From NCBI GenBank assembly GCA_965233625.1, contig OZ247499.1, positions 5,084,001 to 5,148,000 on the forward strand: DNA of 64,000 nt, in the 5' to 3' direction. Below the pieces are notes generated by a model. The model ran no database searches and had not been told where the DNA came from. It was given only the letters and a program-made list of their open reading frames with translations. The DNA is from G965233625 sp965233625. GTDB lineage: Bacteria > Planctomycetota > Planctomycetia > Pirellulales > Pirellulaceae. The position numbers and the translations under genes were made by a program. This document shows, piece after piece, positions 17,248 through 26,804 of this stretch; the stretch's first letter is position 1; each line of letters starts with the position of its first letter.

Positions 17248-17802
17248 ATGCTTAACCGCCAGATCCTGAAGATTCTGCCACTTCTATTATTGGTGCTCGT
17301 CGTCGGGTGCGTTCCCAAAGCGATCAATGTTCCGCCGAAAGCTTATGTGGCCAAAGGCCTATCGGTGACGGGCGACTTTTACCTGCAAGACAGTAAAGGC
17401 CGTCGCACGGATTACAGCATGACCGCCAGCAAGAAGTACGAAGCTTTGCCCTACGCCATCAAGGGAAAGGATCTGGACTGCTATTTTCAGACCTACAAAA
17501 TCGGCGACCTGGTCCTGGCGTTTATTACCGCAGAAGATAAGAACGGCGTTCTAGAAAAGGAATACGTGGTAACCCGGCTAACGATCACCCGGACGCAGCT
17601 GGCGTTTGAATCACTCGACGAGAAGTTTTTCAAAAAGAACCCGGACGCGCTGCCAGGAACCAGGATTGTTAAGTCCGGCAACTCCACCAAGGTTGAATTG
17701 CACGCAACGCCCGAACAGCTTGTCGCCTTCTTCAAGCTGCACAGCAAAACGGCGGGCCTCTTTAACACGAATGATCCGATGCTCTTCAACCGCATTCCCT
17801 GA
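17248..17802 (+). CDS. lipoprotein of unknown function
   Basis: This 184-residue protein starts MLNRQILKILPLLLLVLVV and has the lipobox VVGC at about residues 18-21, so it is predicted to be a lipid-anchored exported protein. The mature part is rich in beta-prone segments and lysine. No family was recognised. ATG 17248 was chosen because it directly precedes the signal peptide and has a CGGAG about 9 bases upstream; the frame opens at 17155 but that leader is not signal-like. It is transcribed alone, with a perfect hairpin downstream. Confidence 0.75.
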   Translation: MLNRQILKILPLLLLVLVVGCVPKAINVPPKAYVAKGLSVTGDFYLQDSKGRRTDYSMTASKKYEALPYAIKGKDLDCYFQTYKIGDLVLAFITAEDKNGVLEKEYVVTRLTITRTQLAFESLDEKFFKKNPDALPGTRIVKSGNSTKVELHATPEQLVAFFKLHSKTAGLFNTNDPMLFNRIP

Positions 17803-17858
17803 CGCAGTCACCACGCGGTAAGAAACGGACAAATTTGATCTTCCTAACCCGGGAAAAC

Positions 17859-17886
17859 AGTTAGAGCTGGCAGCGCGGCTCTAACT
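17859..17886 (+). terminator. perfect 9-bp hairpin downstream of the lipoprotein gene
   Basis: AGTTAGAGC (17859-17867) and GCTCTAACT (17878-17886) pair perfectly around a 10-base loop, 56 bases after the lipoprotein stop and ahead of the addB-like gene. No long T-run follows, so it may be a processing or weak termination signal. Confidence 0.5.
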
Positions 17887-18019
17887 CTCTATCAGCAAAC
17901 AGTTTCCGCCCTCAGAACCAGATTCCGCCCGGTGCACTACCCGCGGAAAACTGGGGGATCTGGTAAAGTGTGTGACCAGACGTGTCACGCGATGGCAGCA
18001 CTTTATGGGTATGGAAACT

Positions 18020-20971
18020 ATGTCTGACAATCAGCTGCGACTGTTTGATACCGAAGCATCTCCGGTACACGAATCCACAGACCGTGTGCAGCGGGTCTTT
18101 CTGGGGTACGAGCGGCCCGCGCTGCCTGCGGCTGTGGCGCATTTTGCCAACCGGTACACCAGCGGCGTTCACTTCGATATGGCGGGCGTGCTGGTGGTGG
18201 CGCCGGATGGCCGTGCGAAATCGCGGCTGGAAGAATTGTTTGCGCGGCATGCGTTCGAGCAGCGACTGGCGTTTTCTGCGCCCAATATCGTCACGATGGG
18301 CGAGTTCCCCGAATACCTCTACTTCCCGAAGCTGCCTTTTGCCAGCGAGCTGGTGCAACAGCTGACCTGGGCGCGGGCGCTGAAAGAGCTGGACCGCAAA
18401 GAGCTGCAGAAGCTGATCCCGCATCCGCCTGCAGATAACGAAGACCGCCGCTGGCGCGACCTGGGCGATCTGATCCGCACGCATTATCGCGAACTGGCGG
18501 GCTATGACCGCGACTTCAAAGATGTGCTGGAAGCGGGCCGTGGCATCGCCGGGTTCGACGAGAACGAACAGCAACGGTGGGGCGTGCTGCATCAACTGCT
18601 AACCCGCTACCACACCATTCTGGATGGCTTGAAGCTGTGGGATAAACAGTCGGCACGCATTGTCGCTGTGAAGCATGACGAATGCGGTTACGACGGCGAT
18701 ATCGCGCTGGTTTGCGTCGCCGACCTGAATAACATTCAACGCGATATGCTCAAGCCGGTGCTCGACCGCACCACCGCATTGATCTACGCGCCGCCGGAAC
18801 TGGCGCACCGTTTCGATGAATTCGGCTGTTTGCAAACCGACGAATGGACCAGCCTGCCGCTGCCTGTGAAGACACCGCAGGTTTCGGTCGTGGAAGATCT
18901 GCAGGAACAGGCGGAAGAAGTCGTACGGCGGATTGCAGCATTAGATGGCAAGTACGCCGCCAGCGAGATCTGCGTGGGTGTGCCCGATCCGGCAACCGTC
19001 GCGCAGGTGCAACGGCAACTGACCCAGAGCGGCTTGCCCAACCGGTTTGGTCCGGGAACAGGCATCGAGCAGACGCCGCCTTATAAACTGCTGACCGCGG
19101 TTGCCGACTATGTCGAGCGTAACCGGTTGCCGCAGTTCGCCGCGCTGGTGCGGCACCCGGATGTGGCCGCGTGGCTGCAGACGCAAGGGGCGCCGCTGGG
19201 ATGGATCAGCCAGTTAGATACGTATTACAGCGAGCATCTGCAGACGCGGCTGGATGGCGACTGGCTGGGCGCGGCGGAAGATCAGCAGAAAGCGTACGCC
19301 GCGCTGCATCAGGTGTACGAGATCATCACCGCGCTGCTTGCGCCGCTACGGGGCGAAGGGTTCGAGCTTCCGCAGCAGCGGCTCGACGGATGGACCGCCG
19401 CGCTGATGGATGTGGTGATGACCATTTACAGTCACCGGCAGTTCGATCGGGAAGACCCGGTCGATAGGCTCACGCTGCTGCCCTGCCTGGACATTCACAA
19501 GGTGCTCAGCAGCAACCGCGAAGTGCCCGCCGCACTGGCGCCCTCGATCGCAGCGCCGGAGGCGATCCGTCTGACCCAGCAGCAATTGCAGCCGCGTGTG
19601 CCCGTGCTGCACGATCAGCCCGCCATTGAACTCCTAAGCTGGCTGCCACTGGCGCTGAACGATGCACCCGCGTTGATTGTGACCAGCGTGAATGAGGGCT
19701 TTGTGCCAGATTCCGTCGGCTCTGTGCTGTTCCTGCCGAACGCACTGCGGGCCGAACTGGGCATGGATGACAACGCCCGGCGGCATGCCCGCGACGCCTA
19801 CGCGATGGACCTGTTACTGCGGACACGCAAAGATGTATCGCTGATCGTTGCCCGTCGCGATGCTGAAAATAACCCGCTGATTCCCAGCCGTCTGTTGTTT
19901 GCAGCCGATGACGAAACCGTCGCCGACCGCGCCATGCGTTTCTTCAAGCCACAAGGCGGGCAACAGAAGCCAATATTGGCAGGCGGCTTGCAGCCCGGCG
20001 CCGAAACATCGCAATTCGCCATTCCGCAGCCAGACCTGACGGGGCGGGAAATCAAGCGGATCGCCCCAACCCGGTTTGCGGAGTACCTTGCGTGCCCGTA
20101 CCGCTTCTACCTGCGACGCGTGTTGTATCTAAAAACGATTGATGACCAACCAGAAGAAATGGAAGCTACTACCTTTGGCACATTAACTCACAACGTGCTG
20201 GAAGCTTTCGGTAAGAGCGAGAAGAAAGACTCCGAAAACATAGAAGAAATTGATCGGTTTTTTCGCGCAGAACTCGACCGTCTGGTTGAGCTGACGTTTG
20301 GTGCGCATGCTGCTGCCCCCGTGAGTATTCAAATAGAACAACTACGGATAAGACTTTCTGAATTCGCCAAGGCACAGGCAGCCTGGGCTGCTAAGGGATG
20401 GCGTATCCTGCACATCGAACAACCCGGAAAGGAAAGAACGCCGGAACTGATGGTTGACGGAGAGCCGTTCCATATTCATGGCTTTATCGATCGCATCGAC
20501 CGAAATATTCACACCGGCAAGTACGCCATTCTGGATTACAAAACCAGCGATGCAGGTGACGGCCCTGAAAAGAAGCATCGCAAGAAGGGTGAATGGGTGA
20601 ACTTGCAGTTGCCGATGTACCGCCATCTGGCCGGCACGCTGGATGTGCCGATGGACGTTAACCAACTGGAGTTCGGCTATATCCTGCTGCCTAAAGATGT
20701 CAGCAAGACGGGCTTTGCGATGGCGGACTGGACAGCGGCCGACATTGAAGAAGCAGATGAAGTGGCGCGGAACGTGATTCGCAACATCCGCCGCGGCGTC
20801 TTCTGGCCACCTGCCGATCCGCCGCCCCCTTTCTCAGACGAGTTGGCCTGTATCTGCCAGGACAACGTGTTTGATCCATGGAAGCCGTCAGCGGAAACGA
20901 CGGACCCTGGCGCCGCATCCGCTTTGCAAAAACCGCACTTCAGCACGAACGATGTTGCGAAGCCGTTTTAG
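18020..20971 (+). CDS. addB: AddB-like helicase-derived nuclease subunit
   Basis: This is a 983-residue protein whose gene starts the run that ends with the AddA helicase-nuclease. The C-terminal third carries the PD-(D/E)XK nuclease signature: GFIDRIDRNIHTGKYAILDYKT at about residues 820-842, with metal-binding D and D-x-K. ARFAEYLACPYRFYL-like sequence precedes it, as in RecB/AddB nucleases. The N-terminal two thirds resembles an inactive UvrD helicase fold without a Walker A motif, as in AddB. Only three cysteines are visible in the nuclease-flanking region (ACPYRFY and ACIC), fewer than the four of the classical AddB iron-sulfur staple. ATG 18020 was preferred; in-frame ATGs at 18005 and 18011 and GTG 17972 are possible starts. 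Confidence 0.82.
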   Translation: MSDNQLRLFDTEASPVHESTDRVQRVFLGYERPALPAAVAHFANRYTSGVHFDMAGVLVVAPDGRAKSRLEELFARHAFEQRLAFSAPNIVTMGEFPEYLYFPKLPFASELVQQLTWARALKELDRKELQKLIPHPPADNEDRRWRDLGDLIRTHYRELAGYDRDFKDVLEAGRGIAGFDENEQQRWGVLHQLLTRYHTILDGLKLWDKQSARIVAVKHDECGYDGDIALVCVADLNNIQRDMLKPVLDRTTALIYAPPELAHRFDEFGCLQTDEWTSLPLPVKTPQVSVVEDLQEQAEEVVRRIAALDGKYAASEICVGVPDPATVAQVQRQLTQSGLPNRFGPGTGIEQTPPYKLLTAVADYVERNRLPQFAALVRHPDVAAWLQTQGAPLGWISQLDTYYSEHLQTRLDGDWLGAAEDQQKAYAALHQVYEIITALLAPLRGEGFELPQQRLDGWTAALMDVVMTIYSHRQFDREDPVDRLTLLPCLDIHKVLSSNREVPAALAPSIAAPEAIRLTQQQLQPRVPVLHDQPAIELLSWLPLALNDAPALIVTSVNEGFVPDSVGSVLFLPNALRAELGMDDNARRHARDAYAMDLLLRTRKDVSLIVARRDAENNPLIPSRLLFAADDETVADRAMRFFKPQGGQQKPILAGGLQPGAETSQFAIPQPDLTGREIKRIAPTRFAEYLACPYRFYLRRVLYLKTIDDQPEEMEATTFGTLTHNVLEAFGKSEKKDSENIEEIDRFFRAELDRLVELTFGAHAAAPVSIQIEQLRIRLSEFAKAQAAWAAKGWRILHIEQPGKERTPELMVDGEPFHIHGFIDRIDRNIHTGKYAILDYKTSDAGDGPEKKHRKKGEWVNLQLPMYRHLAGTLDVPMDVNQLEFGYILLPKDVSKTGFAMADWTAADIEEADEVARNVIRNIRRGVFWPPADPPPPFSDELACICQDNVFDPWKPSAETTDPGAASALQKPHFSTNDVAKPF

Positions 20972-21055
20972 CAGCCTGCTGAATAACCTTGAGAGATGTC
21001 GCCGGTTGAGGGCTGCGACAGGCTTTCCCTACGTGAAGAATTACGAAGGAAAACT

Positions 21056-22321
21056 GTGGAAGATTCGAAATTATCACTGGCCGGCTATACCCGGCGTCTG
21101 GTTGTCGCTGCAATGATTGTGGTGGCGACGGTCGCGTTCTGCGCTGCGTTGATCTACGCCACCGAGATCTTCCTGGTGCTGGTGCTGGCGGTGTTGTTCG
21201 GCGTGTTTTTGTGCAGATGCAGCACCTGGCTATCCAGCCTCATTACCCTTAACTACGGCTGGTGCCTGGGTATTGTCACGACGGGTCTGGTGCTGCTGGG
21301 TCTGGCCGGGCTACTGCTGTTTGGCGTGCAGATAAACACGCAGGTTGAGAAGGCTTACAAACACTTCGACCAGGTGGAATCGCAGGTGCAACAACTGGCG
21401 GAGGAATACCCCGCGCTCGAAACCGCACTGGCAAACACCCCAGTGCTCCGCAAACTGGTGGAGGATCCGCAGGGCAAATCCAAATCTGAACAAGAGAGTT
21501 CACCTGATAAGGACAGCTCGCCTGAGGACAGCCCTGAAAAGAAAGAACCGGAAGACAAGGACAAGTCTGCGTCTGAGGCAGAATCAGGCGATAAGAAGTC
21601 AAACGGGAAATCGCAGAAGAGCTCGAAGCCGCTTCCTGAAGAAGTGAAAAGCGTGGCGGGCCGCGTTGGCGCCACGCTTAAGACTGTGTTTGGAACGACG
21701 ATGGGCTTCTTTGTAAATTCGCTGGTGATCTTTTTCGTCGGACTCTTCCTGGCTGTGGCGCCGGATCAATACCGCGACGGCGTGGTGCAGCTATTTCCCC
21801 CGCCGCGCCGCGACCGGGTCCGCGGACTGATGAACGGAGTCGGTGACACGATGTGGCACTGGCTGGTGGGACGCTTTGGTTCGATGCTAGTGACAGGAAC
21901 TGGCGCCGGCATCATCCTGCTGATCCTGGGCGTGCCGCTGGCGATATCACTCGGCGTGATTACTGCCCTGCTGACCTTCATTCCGAATATCGGCGGCTTT
22001 CTCGCGCTCTCCATGAGCGTGCTGTGCGCGGTTCCTCAGGGCGGCACAACGGTCGCTCTGGTGATTGCCGGCTATCTGCTGCTGCAACTGATCGAGAGCT
22101 ACGTGGTGACGCCGCTGATCCAGCAAAGGCAGGTGTCACTCCCGCCCGCACTGCTGATTTTCTTTCAGGCGCTGATGGGCGTGCTGTTTGGATTCCTCGG
22201 CGCCGCCGTGGCTTCGCCCGTTCTGGCCGCGGTGAAGTATCTGGTCGAAGAGGCCTACATCAAGGATGTGCTGGAAGATAGCGAACCGAAGAACGAAAAC
22301 CAGGAACAGGAAAACGCATGA
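21056..22321 (+). CDS. AI-2E family transporter (PF01594)
   Basis: This membrane protein of about 421 residues belongs to the AI-2E/PerM/TqsA family. Hydrophobic N-terminal helices are followed by the GIVTTGLVLLGLAGLLLFG span, and the C-terminal core has GVPLAISLGVITALLTFIPNIGG and IQQRQVSLPPALL, which are family hallmarks. A highly charged low-complexity segment of about 55 residues (SSPDKDSSPEDSPEKKEPED and neighbours, about 140-195) interrupts the soluble loop and is unusual. GTG 21056 was chosen because GAAGGA lies 6 bases upstream; ATG 20996 would add 20 unsupported residues. Its stop overlaps the addA start (ATGA), so it lies inside the addB-addA operon. Family members move small molecules or ions. 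Confidence 0.88.
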   Translation: MEDSKLSLAGYTRRLVVAAMIVVATVAFCAALIYATEIFLVLVLAVLFGVFLCRCSTWLSSLITLNYGWCLGIVTTGLVLLGLAGLLLFGVQINTQVEKAYKHFDQVESQVQQLAEEYPALETALANTPVLRKLVEDPQGKSKSEQESSPDKDSSPEDSPEKKEPEDKDKSASEAESGDKKSNGKSQKSSKPLPEEVKSVAGRVGATLKTVFGTTMGFFVNSLVIFFVGLFLAVAPDQYRDGVVQLFPPPRRDRVRGLMNGVGDTMWHWLVGRFGSMLVTGTGAGIILLILGVPLAISLGVITALLTFIPNIGGFLALSMSVLCAVPQGGTTVALVIAGYLLLQLIESYVVTPLIQQRQVSLPPALLIFFQALMGVLFGFLGAAVASPVLAAVKYLVEEAYIKDVLEDSEPKNENQEQENA

Positions 22322-25300
22322 TCCAAGCCGCTGACAAGTTTCCGCACCTGGTCATCCGCGCTTCGGCAGGTACGGGCAAAACGTACCAGTTGACCAACCG
22401 CTACATCGGCCTGCTGTTTGAAGATGTATCGCCGGATTCGATCCTGGCAACCACCTTCACACGCAAAGCCGCCGGCGAAATTCTCGACCGCGTCGTGCTG
22501 CGGCTGGCAGGCGCCGTCCATGACGAAAAGCAGCGCGAAGAACTCGCAGCCGACGTGATCAAGCGTCCGCTGACGCGTGAGGATTGTTTAGAGAAACTGG
22601 CCGAAGTTGCACGCAGTTTGCACCGCATGCGGGTGGGAACGCTGGATAGCTTCTTCTCGCAGATCGCCCGTAGCTTCAGCTTTGAAATCGGATTATCACC
22701 GGCGTGGCAGATTGTTGACGAGCTTGAAGATTCGCGCATCCGTAGCGAAGCCATCGAAGCCGTGTTGCGCCGCAACGACAAACAAGACCTGCTGAACCTG
22801 ACGCACCTGCTGGCCAAAGGCGAAGCAACCCGCGGCGTCGGCGCCTTGATACGCTCGACGGTCGATCAGCTTTACAACATCTACCTGGATACACATCCTG
22901 ACCCGCAGCCGTGGCACAGCATCGCCCGGTTGCCGCAGTTGTCGCCGGACGAACTGACCGAAGTTTTCGACCGGTTAAGCATTCTAGAGATGCCCACCAA
23001 CGCCTGGGACGAAGCCCGCACCAAGGACCTGGAGGCAGCTTCCGATGGTGAGTGGGGCCTGTTCATCAGCAAAGGGATCGCCGCCAAGGTGGTTGCGGGA
23101 GAACCGAAGTACCGCAGCCGCGCGATTCCGGCGGAAGTGCAGATGCTGTACGAGCAGCTTATCAAACATGCAGGCGCCCAGCTGATTGGCAAGATTGTCT
23201 CGCAGACCGAAGCCACGCACGATCTGCTTGAGAAGTTTCATGTCGAGTACGAACGGCTCAAGCAGCAGCGGCAGGCGGTGCGGTTTGAAGATGTCACCCG
23301 CACCCTTGCCAGCTCGCAGGCGCTGGGCGATATGCAGCGTCTGATCTTCCGGTTGGATGCGGACATAACACACTTGTTGCTGGATGAGTTTCAGGACACG
23401 TCGCCTGCCCAGTGGGGCGTGATCCGCACCTTCGCCAATCGTGCTGCAACGGCCGACAAAACAAACGACCAGACCGCCGGTTCTTTCTTCTGCGTCGGCG
23501 ATGTGAAGCAGGCGATCTATGGCTGGCGTGGTGGTGTGGCGGAAATCTTCGACGCCATCAGCGACGAAATACCTGGCCTTCAGACACAAGCGCTGAACAC
23601 CAGTTACCGTTCCAGCCAGGCCGTGGTCGATACCGTGAACAAGGTGTTCGCGGGTATCCCGGCGCACAACAATCTGGACCGTTTTGAAGAGGCCGTCACT
23701 CTCTGGTGCGGCAAGGTGCAACAGCACACCACCGCCCTGAAGGACCTGAACGGCTACACCAGGCTGGAGACCTGTGCGGCAAAAGCGGAAGACAGTTATA
23801 CGACGGATGCGTCGTTTGATCTGGCAGCGCAACGTGTTGCGGAAATCGTTGAGCAGGCTCCCGGCTTTAGCGTGGGTGTGCTGGTGCGACGTAACGCCAG
23901 CGTGGGGCAGATGATCTACCGCCTGCGCAAGCTGGGCGTTTCAGCTAGTGAAGAAGGCGGCAATCCGCTGACCGATTCCGCGGCGGTGCTGGCCTGCCTT
24001 TCGTTGTTGAAGCTGGCCGACCATCCCGGTGACGGCGTGCTGCGTTTTCACATCGCACACTCACCGCTGGGCGAAGCTTATGGTTTTCAGAACCTGGCCT
24101 TCAACCGCAAAGGCGCCGAAGCCGATGATGAAGCAGCTGGCCGTCTGGCGCAGCAGGTGCGGTGCGAACTGTTGACGGAAGGTTACGGCGCGGTGCTTCA
24201 GCGGTGGGCCACGATTCTGGCGCCGCAGTGCACACCGCGCGAACTAAGCCGCACCATGCAGCTGGTGCAACTGGCGTACGACTATCAACACCGGGCGACG
24301 CTACGGACGACAGACTTCACAGCGTTTGTCGAGAATCAACGCGTCAGCGATCCATCCACCGCAGCCGTCCGCGTGATGACCGTGCATCAATCGAAAGGGC
24401 TGGAATTCGACGTGGTGGTGCTGCCGGAACTTACCGCACAGTTCGTCGGTCAGCACGATCAGTTTGTGGTGCACAAAGATTCGCCCACCGCGCCGGTCAG
24501 CCGGGTCTGCCGCTATGCCAATGCAGATATTCAGCCGTTGCTACCGCCTGCGGTGCAGGAGATGTTCACCGATAGTTTCGAGCGTGATGCAGTGGAATCG
24601 CTGTGTGTGATGTACGTCGCACTGACCCGCGCCGTGCATGCGTTGCACATGATCGTCCCGCCGACCGAACAAAGCGAATGGAAGACGCCACGCACCTTCG
24701 GTGGGCTATTGCGGGCCGCGCTGGTGGGTAAAGACAAGGTCGAACCGGACACGCTGCTGTTTGAACATGGCGACCCGCAGTGGTACACCAACCCGGGCGT
24801 TGAGAAGAAGTCCGCCGCAGCGCCGGAGCCGGTTGCCGCACCCCTGGAAGTGAAGCTCGCCGGGGCGCCTGCGAGTGGACCTTTGCTGCGTCAGCGTCCG
24901 CCTTCCAGCCAGGCAGGTGGTCAGCAGACGACCTTGCAGGAAGCTCTATCCGGCGCCGGCGCCGATGCAATGCGCAAAGGCGTGATCTTTCATGCCTGGC
25001 TTGAGCAGGTGCAGTGGCTGGATGAAGGACGGCCCAGTGACGAGGTGCTTACGCGGCATGCGATGCGGATTGGCGCCCACAGCCTGAACCTGCCGGAAAT
25101 GCTCGCTGAGTTCGATCAGATGCTAGGCAACGCCACCGTTTCGCAAACCTTGCACCGCGCACGGTACGAAGGCTGGCAGCCCGCAGAGGAGCGTGGCGGG
25201 ACTTCCAAAGAACCGGCAAAGGTGCAGGTGTGGCGGGAACGCAACTTCTCTGTGCAGGACAAAGATGAACTGCTGACCGGTTCCATCGACCGCCTGGTGG

Positions 25301-25518
25301 TGCTGCGTCACGGCGAACGGATCGTCGCCGCGGAAGTGGTGGAGTTCAAGACCGAACACCTGGAATCCGACGAAGACCTGCCCGCACGCATCGACTATTA
25401 CCGGCCGCAGATGGCCGCCTACCGCCGTGCGGCCGCGGCAATGCTGCAACTACCACCCGCAGAAGTCACCGCTAGGCTGCTGTTCGTGCGCGCCGGCGCC
25501 GAATCTATGGTACGCTGA
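22318..25518 (+). CDS. addA: AddA-like UvrD helicase / exonuclease subunit
   Basis: This 1066-residue superfamily 1 helicase-nuclease works with AddB in resecting DNA double-strand ends for recombination. Walker A is ASAGTGKTYQLTNR at residues 15-28 and Walker B with motif II is LLLDEFQDTSPAQW at about 354. FFCVGDVKQAIYGWRGG follows, and motif V is VMTVHQSKGLEFDVVVLPE at about 686, then YVALTRAVHALHM. The C-terminal PD-(D/E)XK nuclease reads GSIDRLVVLRHGERIVAAE and VVEFKTE at about 987-1012. ATG 22318 overlaps the TGA of the AI-2E gene. It is complete but shorter than the Bacillus protein (about 1230 residues). Confidence 0.93.
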   Translation: MIQAADKFPHLVIRASAGTGKTYQLTNRYIGLLFEDVSPDSILATTFTRKAAGEILDRVVLRLAGAVHDEKQREELAADVIKRPLTREDCLEKLAEVARSLHRMRVGTLDSFFSQIARSFSFEIGLSPAWQIVDELEDSRIRSEAIEAVLRRNDKQDLLNLTHLLAKGEATRGVGALIRSTVDQLYNIYLDTHPDPQPWHSIARLPQLSPDELTEVFDRLSILEMPTNAWDEARTKDLEAASDGEWGLFISKGIAAKVVAGEPKYRSRAIPAEVQMLYEQLIKHAGAQLIGKIVSQTEATHDLLEKFHVEYERLKQQRQAVRFEDVTRTLASSQALGDMQRLIFRLDADITHLLLDEFQDTSPAQWGVIRTFANRAATADKTNDQTAGSFFCVGDVKQAIYGWRGGVAEIFDAISDEIPGLQTQALNTSYRSSQAVVDTVNKVFAGIPAHNNLDRFEEAVTLWCGKVQQHTTALKDLNGYTRLETCAAKAEDSYTTDASFDLAAQRVAEIVEQAPGFSVGVLVRRNASVGQMIYRLRKLGVSASEEGGNPLTDSAAVLACLSLLKLADHPGDGVLRFHIAHSPLGEAYGFQNLAFNRKGAEADDEAAGRLAQQVRCELLTEGYGAVLQRWATILAPQCTPRELSRTMQLVQLAYDYQHRATLRTTDFTAFVENQRVSDPSTAAVRVMTVHQSKGLEFDVVVLPELTAQFVGQHDQFVVHKDSPTAPVSRVCRYANADIQPLLPPAVQEMFTDSFERDAVESLCVMYVALTRAVHALHMIVPPTEQSEWKTPRTFGGLLRAALVGKDKVEPDTLLFEHGDPQWYTNPGVEKKSAAAPEPVAAPLEVKLAGAPASGPLLRQRPPSSQAGGQQTTLQEALSGAGADAMRKGVIFHAWLEQVQWLDEGRPSDEVLTRHAMRIGAHSLNLPEMLAEFDQMLGNATVSQTLHRARYEGWQPAEERGGTSKEPAKVQVWRERNFSVQDKDELLTGSIDRLVVLRHGERIVAAEVVEFKTEHLESDEDLPARIDYYRPQMAAYRRAAAAMLQLPPAEVTARLLFVRAGAESMVR

Positions 25519-25550
25519 ACAAGATATGCTGAACAAGACGTGCCATGCAC

Positions 25551-26300
25551 TTACGCCGCCACCGGCAGCTTCAGTGTGAAGGCGGTGCCGACACCGACGG
25601 TGCTTTCGACCCGGATGCGGCCTTTATGCGCTTCGATGATGTCGCGGCAGCAGGAGAGGCCGACGCCCGAACCGCCTTTGCCGGTTTCATCGGGGCCGTT
25701 TTTGGTGGTGTAGAACGGGTCGAAGATCTTCTGCAGTTTTTCAGCAGGAATGCCCGGTCCGGTGTCACGGACCAGCAGGTCGACGGTGGCAGCTTCTTTG
25801 TCGTGGTGAATGCCCACGATCACGCGGCCGCCGCTGGTCATGGCCTGACGCGCGTTGATGAGCAGGTTCATCAGCACCTGCTGAATCTGGTTGCCATCGG
25901 CGTTGATTTCCGGCGCCTCTTCGAAGGTGGTTTCCAGCTCGATGCGGTACTTCTGCAGTTCGCGTTCGAGCAGGACGAGCGATTCTTCCACAATCTGCTG
26001 CAGGTTCACCGGCTCGAAGCCCGCGCGGCGATTGCGGGCGGCGCCGAGCACGGCGTTGGTGATTTTGGCAGCCCGCAGGCCGGCATCGTGAATCTTGTTC
26101 AAAGCCTTGTCGCGGGTGGCTTCGTCTTTATGACGCATGCCCAGCTTGGCGTAGTTGATGATGGTCGTCAGCACATTGTTGAATTCGTGTGTGGTGGTGC
26201 TGACCAGTTCTCCCAGAGCGATCATCCGCTGTGCGTGAGCCAGCTGCTGTTTCAACTGTTCGATCTGCTGCTCGGGGGTGATCTGCTGTGTCGAAGCCAT
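25551..26300 (-). CDS. soluble sensor histidine kinase without a sensor domain
   Basis: This is a 249-residue kinase core only. A 25-residue glutamine-rich helix leads into a HisKA dimerisation domain with the phospho-accepting histidine in TTTHEFNNVLTTI, about residue 38. A HATPase_c domain follows with the N box (NLLINARQA), G1 (DTGPGIP), F box (DPFYTTK) and G2 (GGSGVGLSCC). No transmembrane helix, PAS or GAF domain precedes the core, and no response regulator is adjacent, so its input must come from a partner protein. It is convergent with addA (32 bp between the stops). Confidence 0.9.
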   Translation of the reverse strand: MASTQQITPEQQIEQLKQQLAHAQRMIALGELVSTTTHEFNNVLTTIINYAKLGMRHKDEATRDKALNKIHDAGLRAAKITNAVLGAARNRRAGFEPVNLQQIVEESLVLLERELQKYRIELETTFEEAPEINADGNQIQQVLMNLLINARQAMTSGGRVIVGIHHDKEAATVDLLVRDTGPGIPAEKLQKIFDPFYTTKNGPDETGKGGSGVGLSCCRDIIEAHKGRIRVESTVGVGTAFTLKLPVAA

Positions 26301-26533
26301 AGGTAGGAAGCCTTCCGCGAACTTGCCGTTTACTACTTAACCCGCAAAGTCTTTGCAGGCCCGCTGCCTAGCGTGTCTCGCCCGCACGGATGCATTTTTC
26401 CTGGTTCGCCAGGATTGCGGCGTAAACCGTTTGCCTTGCAGGTGTTAGCGATACTACTGGTATCGGAAACCGGCGTAGGAGACTGCAGGCGAAGCCGCTA
26501 CAATCCGCCGGGTTTCGTCACCGGGGGAAGAAA

Positions 26534-26803
26534 ATGCGCACCGTAGAACTGATTGAAGAAGCTGTCGCCGTACTGCATCGCATCGGCTATCAGATCCGGC
26601 AGGAGTGGCTGGAAGGTTCTGGCGGCGCCTGCGAGATTGCTGGCAAGAAGTGCTTCTTCGTGGACCTGGCGTTAAGCCGCAGCGAGCAGCTGGAACAGCT
26701 GATTGACGCGTTGCAGAACGATAAGATGGCGGGCAACGTACGGATGTCGTCGCCGCTGAAGGCGTTGTGCGGATTCGAGAGCCCCACGAAGCGAGCCGCG
26801 TAA
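26534..26803 (+). CDS. small conserved-looking protein upstream of an FHA protein
   Basis: This is an 89-residue cytoplasmic protein, MRTVELIEEAVAVLHRIGY, with a compact alpha/beta pattern and a central GGACEIAGKKCFFVDLALSRSEQLEQL split over two segments. No known family was recognised. GGGGGAAG lies just upstream of the ATG. The stop TAA is one base from the ATG of the FHA-DUF6931 gene (TAACATG), so the two are translationally coupled and probably work together. The tight coupling is the main clue to a function. Confidence 0.7.
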   Translation: MRTVELIEEAVAVLHRIGYQIRQEWLEGSGGACEIAGKKCFFVDLALSRSEQLEQLIDALQNDKMAGNVRMSSPLKALCGFESPTKRAA

Positions 26804-26804
26804 C

